DNA of 64,000 nt from Leptodontidium sp. MPI-SDFR-AT-0119 (GCA_020726505.1 JAHLEZ010000038.1:248001-312000); one strand, 5' to 3'; positions 23,936 to 34,403 are shown, counted from the first letter of the stretch. Numbers and translations: made by a program. Notes: generated by a model from the letters alone, not told the origin.

Positions 23936-24476
23936 CGTAAATAATAGGGATATAGAAACTGACGTGGAATTTTCGGGTGCGATCTACCGAGGCCCACCAT
24001 CAGCGCCACGCTGGTGATTTGGCTTCAGTCAGCACGTGGCTCATCACATGTCGATGGCGAAGCGAGTCAACGATACTCCGTATGACAAGAAGGGCCCCAC
24101 CTTACTTTGATACTTTACCTTCTACTGAATTTAGATTTTTGGAGGCAGATAGTTGTAAGCGCAGGGCCAGATCAAGGTCGATCTGGCATCGGGGTGGTTT
24201 TTTGTTATTGCCGTGGAGTTGACATTGTCGGATCGCAAGGATATGGTGAAGTTCGCCAAGAAGTCTTGTGACTTGACAACGCTAAATTCATCAAGCATCT
24301 CCCCAGAATTCTACCTTCACTTAAACCAGACAATACTCCTCCCACTCCCAGACTTGCAAACATCCTTCCCCAGCGTAAGTATTTTCGGCGCTTCTAGCAC
24401 GAAACGATGGTATCCATTAAACGACCAGCCAATTCCACATTCCACCACACGAAATGGACATCGCAACAGCACATGT
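23936..24476. other. Intergenic, interrupted by copia insertion
   Basis: Promoter side of the folylpolyglutamate synthase gene followed by sequence that breaks off at the copia LTR (CATGT duplication) and resumes at 29807. No gene is recognisable across the empty site. Confidence 0.5.
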
Positions 24477-24634
24477 TGTTGACTAGAACTGTTGATTCTC
24501 TAATCTAGGGTAACATGCTGCCTTACTTATAGCCCCTACTGTGATACAGCCCAATAGGCTCCAGCAGTACTGCCTAGATCAACCAGTCATAACTAGGCTC
24601 CATCTCACGTGATGATTGGAATATCCTGTCAACA
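24477..24634 (-). repeat. copia LTR (3' LTR of the element)
   Basis: 158 bp with TG...CA ends, apparently identical to 29649-29806. The polypurine tract adjoins it on the internal side. Confidence 0.95.
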
Positions 24635-24691
24635 TTCCCCCTAATTCCGAGACATCGCGTGAGTCCAGCTCAACGCCCAGAAAAAAACGTA

Positions 24692-27600
24692 TTAATCATC
24701 AATACCACGAGGTTCAACTGATCTCTGCTGCGCTGAGAGAACCCCGTTGATACGTGCCATACCGATTTCAGCTCTCTTCTCTGTGAAGGAAACGGCTGGG
24801 AGTGGTTTGGTCAGTCCGTCGGCTAGCATATGCTTTCCGGGTACCCAGAAGATCTTCAAATTTCCCTCTCTCGTCTCGTCAAGGATGTGGTGGAAGGCAG
24901 TGTCGACGTGCTTGATCTTTCCTGTGTTTGAGAGGCCCCTAGCCAGCTGAATTGAAGCTTCGTTGTCTCCGAAGACCATGGGGACGATCTGCTTCTCTTT
25001 TCTCTCGGAGCACCTCAAAAACGCAATCATGTCTCGGAGCCACAGAGCCTCTCTGGCGGCATCGCTTAGGCCAACATACTCAGCTTGAGTGGTTGACTTT
25101 GCCACTGACTTCTGCTTTGTGCTTGCCCATGTAACGGCTCCCCCTGATACAAGTGATATCCTGCCAGTTACAGACTTTCTATCTCGTGGATCAGTTGCAT
25201 AGTCTGCGTCTGAGAACGTCTGAGCGTCCTTCACTGATGCTGTCCCTGAGTGGATCTCAAGACCGTGGTCCACGGTGTAGTACTCCGTTCGGGCAACCTC
25301 GGGCGGTGTCAATTTGTCTCCATGTCGATAAATGATACCGTATTCCAGGGTCCCAGAAATGTAACTAAGAACCCTCAACAACGCTTTCCAGTGGTTGGTA
25401 GAGCACACGACTTCGGAAGAGAATGATGCCAGCTTGTTAACCGCAAACGCAATATCCGGCCGGGTATTGCACACCCACATGAGCTTGCCAAGGAGTCTGA
25501 GGTACTTCGCCCTCTCCTCGTGGCTGCATAGCTTACCGGGATTAGCAACAAGGTCGCTGGCGGCCTTTGGGTCCATAGGAGTTGTGTACAACTTTGTGCT
25601 ATCGTACAAGAACTCGTTGACAATTTCTCGGGCATAAGACGTCTGGTCGATTGAGATATCACCGTTTGGATGGTGGAGTATTCTTACTCCGACTACAGTG
25701 CGTGCCTCTCCAAGATCCTTCATCTCAAAATAACTACTAATCTCCTTTTTGAAAGCTTCGACAGTCTTGAGATCCTTGCCGGCAATGAGTAGATCATCTA
25801 CATGAAATACAACGACGATCCTGGTCTTCTCATTAACCATCACTGATTCATCGGTGCGTGGCGAAGCGAATCCCATTTTCTCAAGAGTTTTCTTCAACAG
25901 GAGGAACCATACTCTGGCGGCTTGCTTAAGACCGTACAAGCTCTTCAAGACTTTGACTTGTTTGCCGAACTTGCCATGGAAATATTCTGGGACTTTCATG
26001 TAAACATCTTCGGTGAGGTCTCCCGCGAGAAATGCTGCAACAACGTCCATCTGATGCAAAATCCAACCTTCCTTAGCCGCAAGAGCAACTAATAGGCGTA
26101 GGGCGTTCATCCCCATCGTGGGTGCGAAGGTGTCCTCGTAATTGACGCCATACTGTTGTGAGAACCCTCGGGCAACGAATCTGGCTTTGAACTTGAGGAC
26201 TTCCATATTTTCTCCGTATTTGACGTCAAACACCACTTTCGCAGTTACGAGATGCCTAATTGAGAGCCCATCTGGCAACTCACACTCTCCTGAGAGCGTT
26301 TTTCGGTCGATGATTCCTTTGACCTCCATTCCAAGAGCTTCTGCCCATTCCTTACAATAAGGGTTGCTTAAATCCAAGGCATCCTCAACAGTCAGAGGAA
26401 TATCAATCATACCAGGATGGCGGAGAGTAACCCTGAAGGCAACATCTCTTGTCCCTCGACGAGGGTTGCGCTTATCTCCCCTCTGCTCTTCGCGATCCTG
26501 GCGCTCCTTATTAGATTGCTGTTTCTCAAGCTTCTTGATGGTGGCCCGTATCTTTCTAAGGGTCGTTTTTGGTGTATCTTCCGCTGCGTTGCTTTCTAAG
26601 AACTTATTGAGGTCCGACAGCGTCATCTGATCAAGGTCGGCAAGTGTCAACTGATTCTCTAAGTGTGGCGATAAAGTGTTTTGGATTCCAAGTGTTCCTG
26701 CGGATGAACTGTCTTCTCCTGGCATCAAAACCTCAATACAATCAAGTACATCCGATTCGCCATCACTCTGGCCAAGCGTAAAATTCTCTTCATCGAAGTT
26801 TTGGTGAACGTCGTTTTCTTCGTTCGTCACGTCCTCGAATCGTCCCGAACCGACTACTCTAGACGATAGACCTTCCCCTCGATCATGGCGGTCTGGTGCG
26901 TGATTATTTGCGTTGCTATCCGAGGCCGCGAGCCCTTCCACAATAGTATCCTTTCTTGATATCGGGATCAAGCCTCTATCCAGATTATCGCTTTCTGCGT
27001 CGCTATCAGTTTCTTCGCCATTAGTTGCATCTGATAGGACTTCTTTCTGTTCTCCCTCCCCCTTGTCGGACTCATGCTCATCGCCGCCGAAGAGCTGGTC
27101 GAAGGTTTGGTTGGTAAAGTCCTCATCCCAAACTAAGTGGGCAACTCGATGCACTGTCTTCATCTTAACGTCCAAGACCTTCCAGATCTTTTCAGTCAGG
27201 GGGTCGTATCCTACGAACACTCCCTTCCAAGCTCTCACATCGAGCTTGTTCTTTCTCGTTTCCTTCGGAATGTGCACGTACGCTGGGCACCCGAATATCC
27301 GGAGTCCCTGGACTCCGGGTCGCTCCTTGTTCCAAATCTCCCACGGGGAGATATCGCGCTTTGAAACAGGTCCTCTGTTGCGGAGATAACACGCAGTCTC
27401 CGCTGAAAGATCCCAAAACTCATCTCCAAGGCCTGCACTTTGTCTTATGACATTGGCCCTTAACATGATAATCTTGTTTGCGATCTCCGACATCCCATTG
27501 GCACCAGGGTTGTAGCCAACTGTCGGTTCGACCTGGAAGCCTCTCTTCTCACCAAGTCTGATGAGTTTGTTGTTCCAGATCTCTCTTCCTCTATCCAATC

Positions 27601-29569
27601 GTATTCTCTGGAGTCTCTCGTTGTTGTGGCGATGGGCGCATTCGTGCTCTCTCGCGATTAGCCAGGCTTCAAACATCTCGATAAACCCCTTCTTGTCCTT
27701 TGCAAAGAACACCCATATCATCTTCGAGTGTTGATCTGTAATCGTCATCATGTAGCGGTTGCCTAGAATCGATTTCTCTGTTGGACCATACACATCAATA
27801 TGAAGACACTCAAGGAGTGCGGACACTACCCTCATCGGGGTTTTGCTTGGGCGACGATGACTCTTTCCAACTTCACAGTGTTCACAAAACTGATCTCTGA
27901 GAGCACCTTCTTCTACACCATTGACCATCTTCTCGAAGTCAGAGAGTCTATTTCTGCCAGGATGGCCAAGTCTTGCATGGAGTCGTTGACTTTTCGTGAA
28001 CCTCGGGTTCGTCCTTGCCTTAGTCTTGGATACACTCTCCTTTCGAATCTTGACTCTGTAGAGGTTGTCTTTCTTCACTGCGTCAAGGAAGAGCTCTCCC
28101 TTGCTGTTCTCAAGACGTATTCCAACTCCAGGGACCTTTCTGAAATCTCCTCCATTCGTATCGAATTGACCAAGTGACACCAAATTTGAATTGATCCCCG
28201 GGATATAATAAACGTCACGCAAGATCGATGTTCTGGCAACTCCTTGATACGACCAAGGGATCCTCACATCCCCACAGGATTTGGCAACTTCGGTATCGTC
28301 GTTTGCTACTGTAACTTCGACGTCACAGGCCTTCAAGGATCCCTCAATAAAGAGGTCCTTCCGCGGGGAAATGTGATGCGAGCAGGCGCTGTCGATCAAC
28401 CAATGCTTTGGATTGAACCCTTTCGATGGATCCCTAAAGTTGAAGGATTTGGGATTTGACTTCACTGAGGCCCCCATGGCACGTTCACGAGGACGTAAAG
28501 AACAAGATGAATATGTTTCTGATTCGCTCCCGCTGGACGTATTCTCCTCGTAAGTCCTCACAGTCTTTGCCTCCCCCTTCTTCTTGACTTCCTTCTTCGG
28601 CCCGAATTTCTTTCCGTACTCAACACCCTCCCCTGTTTTAGACCAAGCATTTCCTTCCTTCGTTGCCAAGAACTCGGGGCAACTCTTCTTGAAGTGGTCA
28701 GGCGACTGACATTGGCTACACTTATTGTCGGGACCAGGTGGTGCTCGAGAGCTGGCCCTCCAATTGGAACGACTTCCGCCACCTCCACTATTATCTCTGA
28801 CTGCTAACACAGAGTCTCCCTTATGGGGACCTTCTCCCTTGAGAACATCGGGATCATCCAACTCGCGTTCCTTGCGTCGGAACATGTTGTACACCGTATC
28901 GAGGTCGAGGGCAGGCTTTTCGAGGAGGATGTCAACTGAGGCGTTGTAATCGTCGTTCGGGATTGCCATTACAAGAATGTAAGCGAGAAAGATATTGGGC
29001 AAGTTGATACGGGATTCGATGTCGTTGATCTGGGTCTTCAAGTCGACAAGCTTCTGCTTTTTCCACTCCCAGGACTGCAGCTTCTGATCTTTTAAATTGA
29101 AGAGTGCTCTCATCAATTGCATCAAGGTCTGGGTGTTGGAATCGGTACCACTAGCCACCAGGGTGTCATATATCTGCTTCGGATCATTCAGGTACAATAC
29201 AGTGTCTTGTCTTGTATCGGTAACACTCTGTCGAAGGTTCATCATCGTCACGTATCGATTCTGCTTGAATTTCTTCGTGGCCTTTTCCCAGGCTTGAATT
29301 TCAACTTTGTAAGTTGTAAGGTCTTCGATGCTCGAACTTGGTGTGGTTGATGTCTCTCCTTCAGTTGGAGGAGTTGCTCGAGGAGGTAGAACTGTAGCCG
29401 TGTAGGTAGTGATGCTTTTCGATAGTGAAGGCTTCTCTGGCTCGGTTTCAGTACCGTCAGCGAATCCAAAGAGGTCATGGGTGTAAAGGAAGTCATCGAT
29501 ATTGACTTTCCATCGCCGAAAAGTGTCTTGGGAGTCGTAGACTGTACCTGCATACTTTGGTACGCCCAT
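24692..29569 (-). CDS. Copia Gag-Pol polyprotein, 1625 aa
   Basis: One uninterrupted ORF encodes, in copia order: a UBN2/Gag-like N-terminus (1-240), a CCHC zinc knuckle (C284, C287, H292, C297), an aspartic protease core WLIDSACSHH around D393 (DSA rather than the common DTG/DSG), a pre-integrase zinc region (LHARLGHPG, HCEVGKSHRRPS), an integrase core (IDVYGP...ITDQHSKMIWVF, then LDRGREIW and NGMSE), reverse transcriptase (DVVAAFLAGDLTEDVYMKVP, LYGLKQAARVW, VVFHVDDLLIAG) and RNase H (ADYATDPRDRKSVTGR, GDNEASIQLARG, KHVDTAFHHILD). Integrase before RT identifies Ty1/copia (Pseudoviridae type). The second integrase acidic site reads LDRGRE where SDNGGE is usual, but its Asp is retained. It is probably capable of expression. 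Confidence 0.95.
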   Translation of the reverse strand: MGVPKYAGTVYDSQDTFRRWKVNIDDFLYTHDLFGFADGTETEPEKPSLSKSITTYTATVLPPRATPPTEGETSTTPSSSIEDLTTYKVEIQAWEKATKKFKQNRYVTMMNLRQSVTDTRQDTVLYLNDPKQIYDTLVASGTDSNTQTLMQLMRALFNLKDQKLQSWEWKKQKLVDLKTQINDIESRINLPNIFLAYILVMAIPNDDYNASVDILLEKPALDLDTVYNMFRRKERELDDPDVLKGEGPHKGDSVLAVRDNSGGGGSRSNWRASSRAPPGPDNKCSQCQSPDHFKKSCPEFLATKEGNAWSKTGEGVEYGKKFGPKKEVKKKGEAKTVRTYEENTSSGSESETYSSCSLRPRERAMGASVKSNPKSFNFRDPSKGFNPKHWLIDSACSHHISPRKDLFIEGSLKACDVEVTVANDDTEVAKSCGDVRIPWSYQGVARTSILRDVYYIPGINSNLVSLGQFDTNGGDFRKVPGVGIRLENSKGELFLDAVKKDNLYRVKIRKESVSKTKARTNPRFTKSQRLHARLGHPGRNRLSDFEKMVNGVEEGALRDQFCEHCEVGKSHRRPSKTPMRVVSALLECLHIDVYGPTEKSILGNRYMMTITDQHSKMIWVFFAKDKKGFIEMFEAWLIAREHECAHRHNNERLQRIRLDRGREIWNNKLIRLGEKRGFQVEPTVGYNPGANGMSEIANKIIMLRANVIRQSAGLGDEFWDLSAETACYLRNRGPVSKRDISPWEIWNKERPGVQGLRIFGCPAYVHIPKETRKNKLDVRAWKGVFVGYDPLTEKIWKVLDVKMKTVHRVAHLVWDEDFTNQTFDQLFGGDEHESDKGEGEQKEVLSDATNGEETDSDAESDNLDRGLIPISRKDTIVEGLAASDSNANNHAPDRHDRGEGLSSRVVGSGRFEDVTNEENDVHQNFDEENFTLGQSDGESDVLDCIEVLMPGEDSSSAGTLGIQNTLSPHLENQLTLADLDQMTLSDLNKFLESNAAEDTPKTTLRKIRATIKKLEKQQSNKERQDREEQRGDKRNPRRGTRDVAFRVTLRHPGMIDIPLTVEDALDLSNPYCKEWAEALGMEVKGIIDRKTLSGECELPDGLSIRHLVTAKVVFDVKYGENMEVLKFKARFVARGFSQQYGVNYEDTFAPTMGMNALRLLVALAAKEGWILHQMDVVAAFLAGDLTEDVYMKVPEYFHGKFGKQVKVLKSLYGLKQAARVWFLLLKKTLEKMGFASPRTDESVMVNEKTRIVVVFHVDDLLIAGKDLKTVEAFKKEISSYFEMKDLGEARTVVGVRILHHPNGDISIDQTSYAREIVNEFLYDSTKLYTTPMDPKAASDLVANPGKLCSHEERAKYLRLLGKLMWVCNTRPDIAFAVNKLASFSSEVVCSTNHWKALLRVLSYISGTLEYGIIYRHGDKLTPPEVARTEYYTVDHGLEIHSGTASVKDAQTFSDADYATDPRDRKSVTGRISLVSGGAVTWASTKQKSVAKSTTQAEYVGLSDAAREALWLRDMIAFLRCSERKEKQIVPMVFGDNEASIQLARGLSNTGKIKHVDTAFHHILDETREGNLKIFWVPGKHMLADGLTKPLPAVSFTEKRAEIGMARINGVLSAQQRSVEPRGIDD

Positions 29570-29648
29570 TGTATTGAACAGCTAGTTGACTAGCAAGAGC
29601 AAGTGATAATTATCGCAGGAAACGGAAGCACAACCGGGGCTCATAACC

Positions 29649-29806
29649 TGTTGACTAGAACTGTTGATTCTCTAATCTAGGGTAACATGCTGCCTTACTT
29701 ATAGCCCCTACTGTGATACAGCCCAATAGGCTCCAGCAGTACTGCCTAGATCAACCAGTCATAACTAGGCTCCATCTCACGTGATGATTGGAATATCCTG
29801 TCAACA
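29649..29806 (-). repeat. copia LTR (5' LTR of the element)
   Basis: 158 bp, apparently identical to 24477-24634, flanked outside by CATGT. Between it and the gag-pol start lie ~80 bp that should include the primer-binding site; I could not match this to a specific tRNA. Confidence 0.95.
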
Positions 29807-30273
29807 CATGTCAATACCAATATAATTAGGTCATTGGAATGTGCGACACAGTGAGCCCTTCATGACTTTTGACCACTGGCGGAGATGCACAGATCTAGTA
29901 ATTCCCCCCCCCCCCCCATCAAAAATGAGCTCCTTGCTACGGGTTGCCTTCCTCGTGTTCCATATACCGCCACATCCCATATGCGTGCTGCCAACACCAC
30001 GAGCAATCCAGCATCAGCCTATTAAAAATAAAACAGAAACAACAGGATTTTTACCCCCTGGTCATTCATATGGCTACCAGTAAGGAATTGGCAATAATTT
30101 ACTCAATTGGTACGAACATAGCTACCAAAAGACGAGATGCGGAGAGAAAGAAACAATCCAATATTGGTCAACGCTCTCCATGTTCTGAAATTGAGCCCAA
30201 AAACTTCAAAGCATTAATTGGTGGGTGGCTTTGAAACCAACGATAGATATGGCGTAGGGGAGCAATAATGCGC
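29807..30273. other. Intergenic with a poly-C run
   Basis: Contains an uninterrupted run of about 15 C near 29904-29918 and no supported gene. It is the downstream region of the HET gene. Confidence 0.6.
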
Positions 30274-32184
30274 TTAGCCAATTGCAATTTCCTCAATAAC
30301 TGGACTTCCCTCCATTGCTTCGCCATCCATAACACCATACATATATGCCTCTCCAATAAGATGTAATGTCTCATCCTGACTACGCCGACGCAGGATATAT
30401 GGGGTGTCGGCTCCAAGGAGAATGAAGACAAGATCTCCCTGTTCTGTTTCGCGAGGCCCAATGCCTAAGTAGTTGCCGGACGCAAGTAGAGGCCGACGGC
30501 CCTGAGCAACAACCCGTAGCTGTTCGCAGTAATCACTTAAACCTGCACGGAGGAATTTCTGCGCATCCATGAGGCTCATATCCACGCCCTTCAATAACTC
30601 ATGTACAATGCGAACCTTTTCCTCTGAGAGTCTAGGCTTCCCTATCCCCTGTCGAATCTCCTGGTCAGCTACTGCTGTGCGCCAGACAGCGTGGGCTCCT
30701 CCGCCGGACAATATAGATGTGTCAGGAATTAGGCTAGAGAGTTTCTGTAAATCGTGTAGCCATCTTCCAAAGGCATTGCGTTCCCAACTCATGCCTACTT
30801 GCTGAACTTCGCCCAAAAACGTAGCACGAAGCAACAACGGCATTCTCCAACTTGTCGTGTGCCCGCCTTCTAGACTTATAGTCTGGTTGGTCCCAGATGC
30901 TGAGAATTTGGGCTCTAAGATACTTGTGATAGGCCGTGCCCTTCTATCAAGCGATCTTTGTTGTAGAGGAGATCGATAGCTCTTGGCCGACCAGTCGTGG
31001 ACCCACGAAGGAAGTCCGTCGATTTGTTTTGGGAACTCGCAGAGAGACAGGACCTCAACATATCCATTTCGAATAAGTGTTCGAGCGAGATTACTGTAGA
31101 CTTCCTGGCAGGACTTGCGGTAATCCGGATGAAGACGTAGGGCTTCGGTGTCTTTAGAAATCCCTAGTAACGCGAATACCTTATCTCTCGGGTCTGTGGC
31201 TTGAAAGTGACGAAAGGAGCGCATAAGATGGATGAGTGGAGACGGTACAGCAGCTCTTCGTAACTTTATCAGACTGATTGGATCATGTGTATCAATTGAA
31301 TTAACAGAAACTCCCGGCGAATGAGCGATTGGCGAGTCGTGGGTCCGTTGTAAGTGCTGATAATGACCGAAATTCCTCAGTAACCTTACGGCATGGTTAA
31401 GATGGTCGTCCTTCACCATCCTATTGCCACACATAAAGATCAATCTCGATGCGCTGCTTAGCTCTTGAATTATCCAGATACGACTCCAATATGGACGCTT
31501 GAATAATCTTGATAGCGCAGTAATGATATCCGCATTCTCAAGGTTTGTGGGAGACAAGCCTTCCTTTAGGTCTTCGGCAAATTTCTTGAGCCTTGCATCG
31601 ACGAGGCCTTTCCCGTTTGCCTCAAGTGCTTCCAAGAGGTAACGTAGGCGAAGCTCCGGTTTCGTCCCAATGCCCAAATCCAACGACCGCCCACCATATT
31701 GCTGGATCCAATGTAAAGCAGCATCGCTATTGCTTTCAGCCGGGCCCAACCAAGCAACGACTGAAAGAGCTTGTACATATATCTGTCGCATTTGCTCCAG
31801 CTGCTCACTTTTCTCTACCTTATCGCTTTGATCAATGCATAGAAAATCGACCCAAAGGGTAAGAGGCTTATCTGGTAACCTCAAATGACGAAGCGCCGCT
31901 TCGAGATTCAGAGTGACCATAATTGTAGCCCCATTCACGAGAATCCCAACTCTTTGAGCTGTATCTCCCCAATTGTAGGAGAGTGCGGTGTATGCAGGTG
32001 CAGCCTCGAGAGAAACATGAGAGAGTGTGCAGGATACGGGGTTGCTTGACTCGGAAAGAGCTCGATCACCATGATGTTGGTCCAAAGGACTTTCCACTGA
32101 TTGGTGATGCGTTTCCGGTAGAACATCAAGAAGACGAATTCTCGCCTTGTGCGGTGTCAGCGGCCGATATTCAAAGTACGACAT
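30274..32184 (-). CDS. HET-domain protein (heterokaryon incompatibility type), 636 aa
   Basis: A single-exon ORF starting at ATG 32184. It opens YEYRPLTPHKARIRLLDVLP-like, then carries the HET core: ALSYNWGD (about 67-74), LWVDFLCIDQ (110-119), EQMRQIYVQA (130-139), VVAWLG (142-147), and PYWSRIWIIQEL (about 226-237), followed by the TDPRDKVFALLGI block. The C-terminal ~250 residues match the general layout of stand-alone HET proteins and end with a GDLVFILLG...YMYGVMDGE module. HET domains trigger cell death after fusion of incompatible hyphae; partner or ligand cannot be told from sequence. It is intact and separate from the NLR genes, so it may be an independent incompatibility effector. 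Confidence 0.93.
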   Translation of the reverse strand: MSYFEYRPLTPHKARIRLLDVLPETHHQSVESPLDQHHGDRALSESSNPVSCTLSHVSLEAAPAYTALSYNWGDTAQRVGILVNGATIMVTLNLEAALRHLRLPDKPLTLWVDFLCIDQSDKVEKSEQLEQMRQIYVQALSVVAWLGPAESNSDAALHWIQQYGGRSLDLGIGTKPELRLRYLLEALEANGKGLVDARLKKFAEDLKEGLSPTNLENADIITALSRLFKRPYWSRIWIIQELSSASRLIFMCGNRMVKDDHLNHAVRLLRNFGHYQHLQRTHDSPIAHSPGVSVNSIDTHDPISLIKLRRAAVPSPLIHLMRSFRHFQATDPRDKVFALLGISKDTEALRLHPDYRKSCQEVYSNLARTLIRNGYVEVLSLCEFPKQIDGLPSWVHDWSAKSYRSPLQQRSLDRRARPITSILEPKFSASGTNQTISLEGGHTTSWRMPLLLRATFLGEVQQVGMSWERNAFGRWLHDLQKLSSLIPDTSILSGGGAHAVWRTAVADQEIRQGIGKPRLSEEKVRIVHELLKGVDMSLMDAQKFLRAGLSDYCEQLRVVAQGRRPLLASGNYLGIGPRETEQGDLVFILLGADTPYILRRRSQDETLHLIGEAYMYGVMDGEAMEGSPVIEEIAIG

Positions 32185-32375
32185 CCTGTTGGATCTCTTC
32201 GGTTACTCTAATTCGACTTGCTCGTAAAGTTGCGTTGATGCTAAGAAGTCAGAGCTCGATACCTGTAGATGGTCAATGGAGAGGACTAACATGACAGCAA
32301 TTTGATGTACGATGGGAACATTCAGAAGTAGAACTTTTAGAGAGAAGATTTTTCGAGTTTAACACCATCTAAATC

Positions 32376-32632
32376 CATCAACGCTTTGCACGATCTATCC
32401 CTCTCGTATCTCCTCCGGTCGAAGGTCAGCCTCGACTAGGTGCGTACGCCTGCGGTAACGATATCCAACGTCTGCTCCAACTCTCTCCCCTGCAACTCTC
32501 ATTGGACCATGAAGGGCGCTACATCAAACCAAACTCTGAACGCTTCTACAAGTATAAGGTGGCGTTCTTGAATTATGTGCGGGAGAATCCGAATAACAAG
32601 CGCCTATTCCAGTACGATAGGACATCATAATG
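32376..32632 (+). pseudogene. Short conserved-looking coding relic
   Basis: An open stretch of about 80 codons ends YKVAFLNYVRENPNNKRLFQ before a stop. Its tail resembles VAFSQYLSENPNNRRVSQ in the neighbouring minus-strand protein (32671-33258). Two divergent or rearranged copies of one family may therefore lie head to head. I see no start codon or gene boundary. Confidence 0.35.
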
Positions 32633-32670
32633 CTAAACCCTGTTCTTTCCATCCACCATCACATTCCAAT

Positions 32671-33258
32671 TCAGCATGCAGAATCAGTTCTCCAATCAGG
32701 GTTTCCACCGCCGTACATGTCGTCCTCTTGGTGGTGACTCAGGAAGTCAATGAATTCGTGGTCGCTTTGCTGGGACTGGATTGCTGTTGGTGTGGAACCC
32801 TTGGGACGTTTGGATGGGTTTTGGGAGCAGTGCTGGTTTTGGCATTGTTTGAGTAGAAAGATGACGTCTGCTCGTAGAATACCGTAGTATGAAGTGCTAA
32901 CATCCTTCCACGTTGCATCCCACCCGGCATGGTTGTTATCTTTATGGACCGTTTCCACTATGTCCGCAATCATGTCTGTAGTAATCACTTTACGGCTCTT
33001 GTCTCCATCCTTCTTTGCAACTGCTAGCAGAATTTGGCTTTTCTCATCCCAAATGAAGGTCTTCCGGACGTAGTTACGTCTGCTAAATTCCTCCTGTGAT
33101 TGAGGTCGTCTGTCCGGATTTGTCAACCATTCGATTAGCATCTCTTTGTCGTTTTGAGACACGCGGCGGTTGTTCGGATTCTCACTCAGGTACTGTGAGA
33201 ACGCCACTCTAGTGCCTAGGGTAAATGCGACAAGATCGTTCGACGATGCGCTTGCCAT
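32671..33258 (-). CDS. Protein with H2C2 integrase-type zinc-binding motif, 195 aa
   Basis: The open frame starts at ATG 33258; an upstream GTG is not used, and an upstream exon is possible. The centre has VHKDNNHAGWDATWKDVSTS, then YYGILRADVIFLLKQCQNQHC. This is the His-x4-His...Cys-x4-Cys layout of the integrase H2C2 zinc-binding module found in many fungal proteins of unknown function. The C-terminal ~50 residues are low-complexity and acidic. It may be a DNA-binding helper domestic to mobile DNA, since it adjoins a decayed DUF3435 gene, but function is not established. It could also be a truncated relic. Confidence 0.6.
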   Translation of the reverse strand: MASASSNDLVAFTLGTRVAFSQYLSENPNNRRVSQNDKEMLIEWLTNPDRRPQSQEEFSRRNYVRKTFIWDEKSQILLAVAKKDGDKSRKVITTDMIADIVETVHKDNNHAGWDATWKDVSTSYYGILRADVIFLLKQCQNQHCSQNPSKRPKGSTPTAIQSQQSDHEFIDFLSHHQEDDMYGGGNPDWRTDSAC

Positions 33259-33689
33259 TTCGAGAACTTCAGGGCGTTTGATGTAACTGAAGTCAAAATC
33301 TGCGTTTGAAAGCACTTTAGCGCAGGCGTACGCCTTCAGTCGAGACTATTCCCCACAGCGTAGTAGCCGAAGAACGGATAGTTTAGAAAAGAGATAATCG
33401 CTACTCGAACTTGTCTGAGTACATTGCTCTTTGCATTTATCTACCACGGGAACGACCGTTGAGTCTGCCATATACACAAGCAGAAGAAATCCGTACCCCA
33501 CCGTTTTGGGGGGGCCTTTAGTCGGTCACCATGGCATCACCCATCGTTCGTGGTCACATACCCTCCTCATCCCCCCATCTCCCACCTCTCGACTCAACAC
33601 CTGGCACGACAATCTCGCATGCCTAAATGCTCTTGTTGAACGCGGTTTAGGAAGATCCAACCACACCCTCCCGAATATTACCAGAATCT

Positions 33690-34403
33690 GATCGACCAAC
33701 ACTACGAGACGACGGCCAAACTCAACTATGCCGATTCTACGAAAGACACCTTCAGGACATCATCGACAAGTTCAGCAGGTAAGAGAGCAAATACTTGATC
33801 GACGACGTGAAGTACGTAGTTTGACTAACCTTCAAACTAGGTTCTGTGCCCATCTACCCAAGGCTCCACACTAGCGCACGATAATCCTCATTGCTCTAAA
33901 GGGACCACGATAGCGTTCCTCATCCACATCTGCGAGGTTGATCGGGTGAAGAAGAGGAGTACGGTCTACCAATATCATCTGCGGTTCAAGATGCTCTTCA
34001 ATCGAGAGAACGGCCGCCACATATATACCAATGATGCAAAAGAGGCTCTCTCGGTATAGGCACCTGTCTTTGATCTTCAACCTAACCCAAGGATGTTACC
34101 GTTTGTTTAGTACATCTACGGTACCTTGGCAAGGGACTTCGATCTCGATATCACGGTCAAGGAGAAGCCTGTCCTTGGTGTCGACGACCTCTTGCTGCTG
34201 CTCAACAGCAGCTGCATCAACCCCAGGTCCTCAGACAATCCATGTGCCGAGCGCTTGGATGGCCGATCTAGTTGGGTAGACTGCCGCCTCTTTCGCTGGC
34301 ATGAAGAGAGCTCTGCCGTATGTTCTCTTGTGGGCACGGAGGTGAGCCACAGGTTCGTCTCGCTTTTCTCAAGTAGCTCAGAGCTTAGACGAGCTATGAG
34401 CTA
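33690..34403 (+). pseudogene. Truncated second DUF3435 recombinase
   Basis: The N-terminal third of a DUF3435 gene: ETTAKLNYADSTKDTF (about 33705-33750), an intron-like gap, then STVYQYHLRFKMLFNREN (about 33957-34015), a GT-AG intron (about 34056-34111), then YIYGTLARDFDLDITVKEKP, then VLGVDDLLLLL. The latter aligns with YIDGTLKPLFELRTTSKSKP, then VAGPDDLLLLL of the intact recombinase, including the intron position. Homology stops right after this, before the first catalytic Arg, and runs into unrelated sequence. All catalytic residues are missing. It lies in the same orientation as the intact gene. Confidence 0.8.

Larger units (their letters stand above)
24477..29806 (-). mobile_element. 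Ty1/copia LTR retrotransposon, complete, 5330 bp
   Basis: Two direct 158 bp LTRs (24477-24634 and 29649-29806) read as identical. They start TGTTGACTAG and end CCTGTCAACA on the plus strand. A 5 bp target duplication CATGT flanks the element. The single gag-pol ORF is on the minus strand. A purine tract (AGGGGGAA on the element strand) lies directly next to the LTR at 24634, as expected for the polypurine tract, confirming orientation. Identical LTRs plus an open ORF indicate a recent insertion, later than the RIP activity seen at the left flank. Confidence 0.95.
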
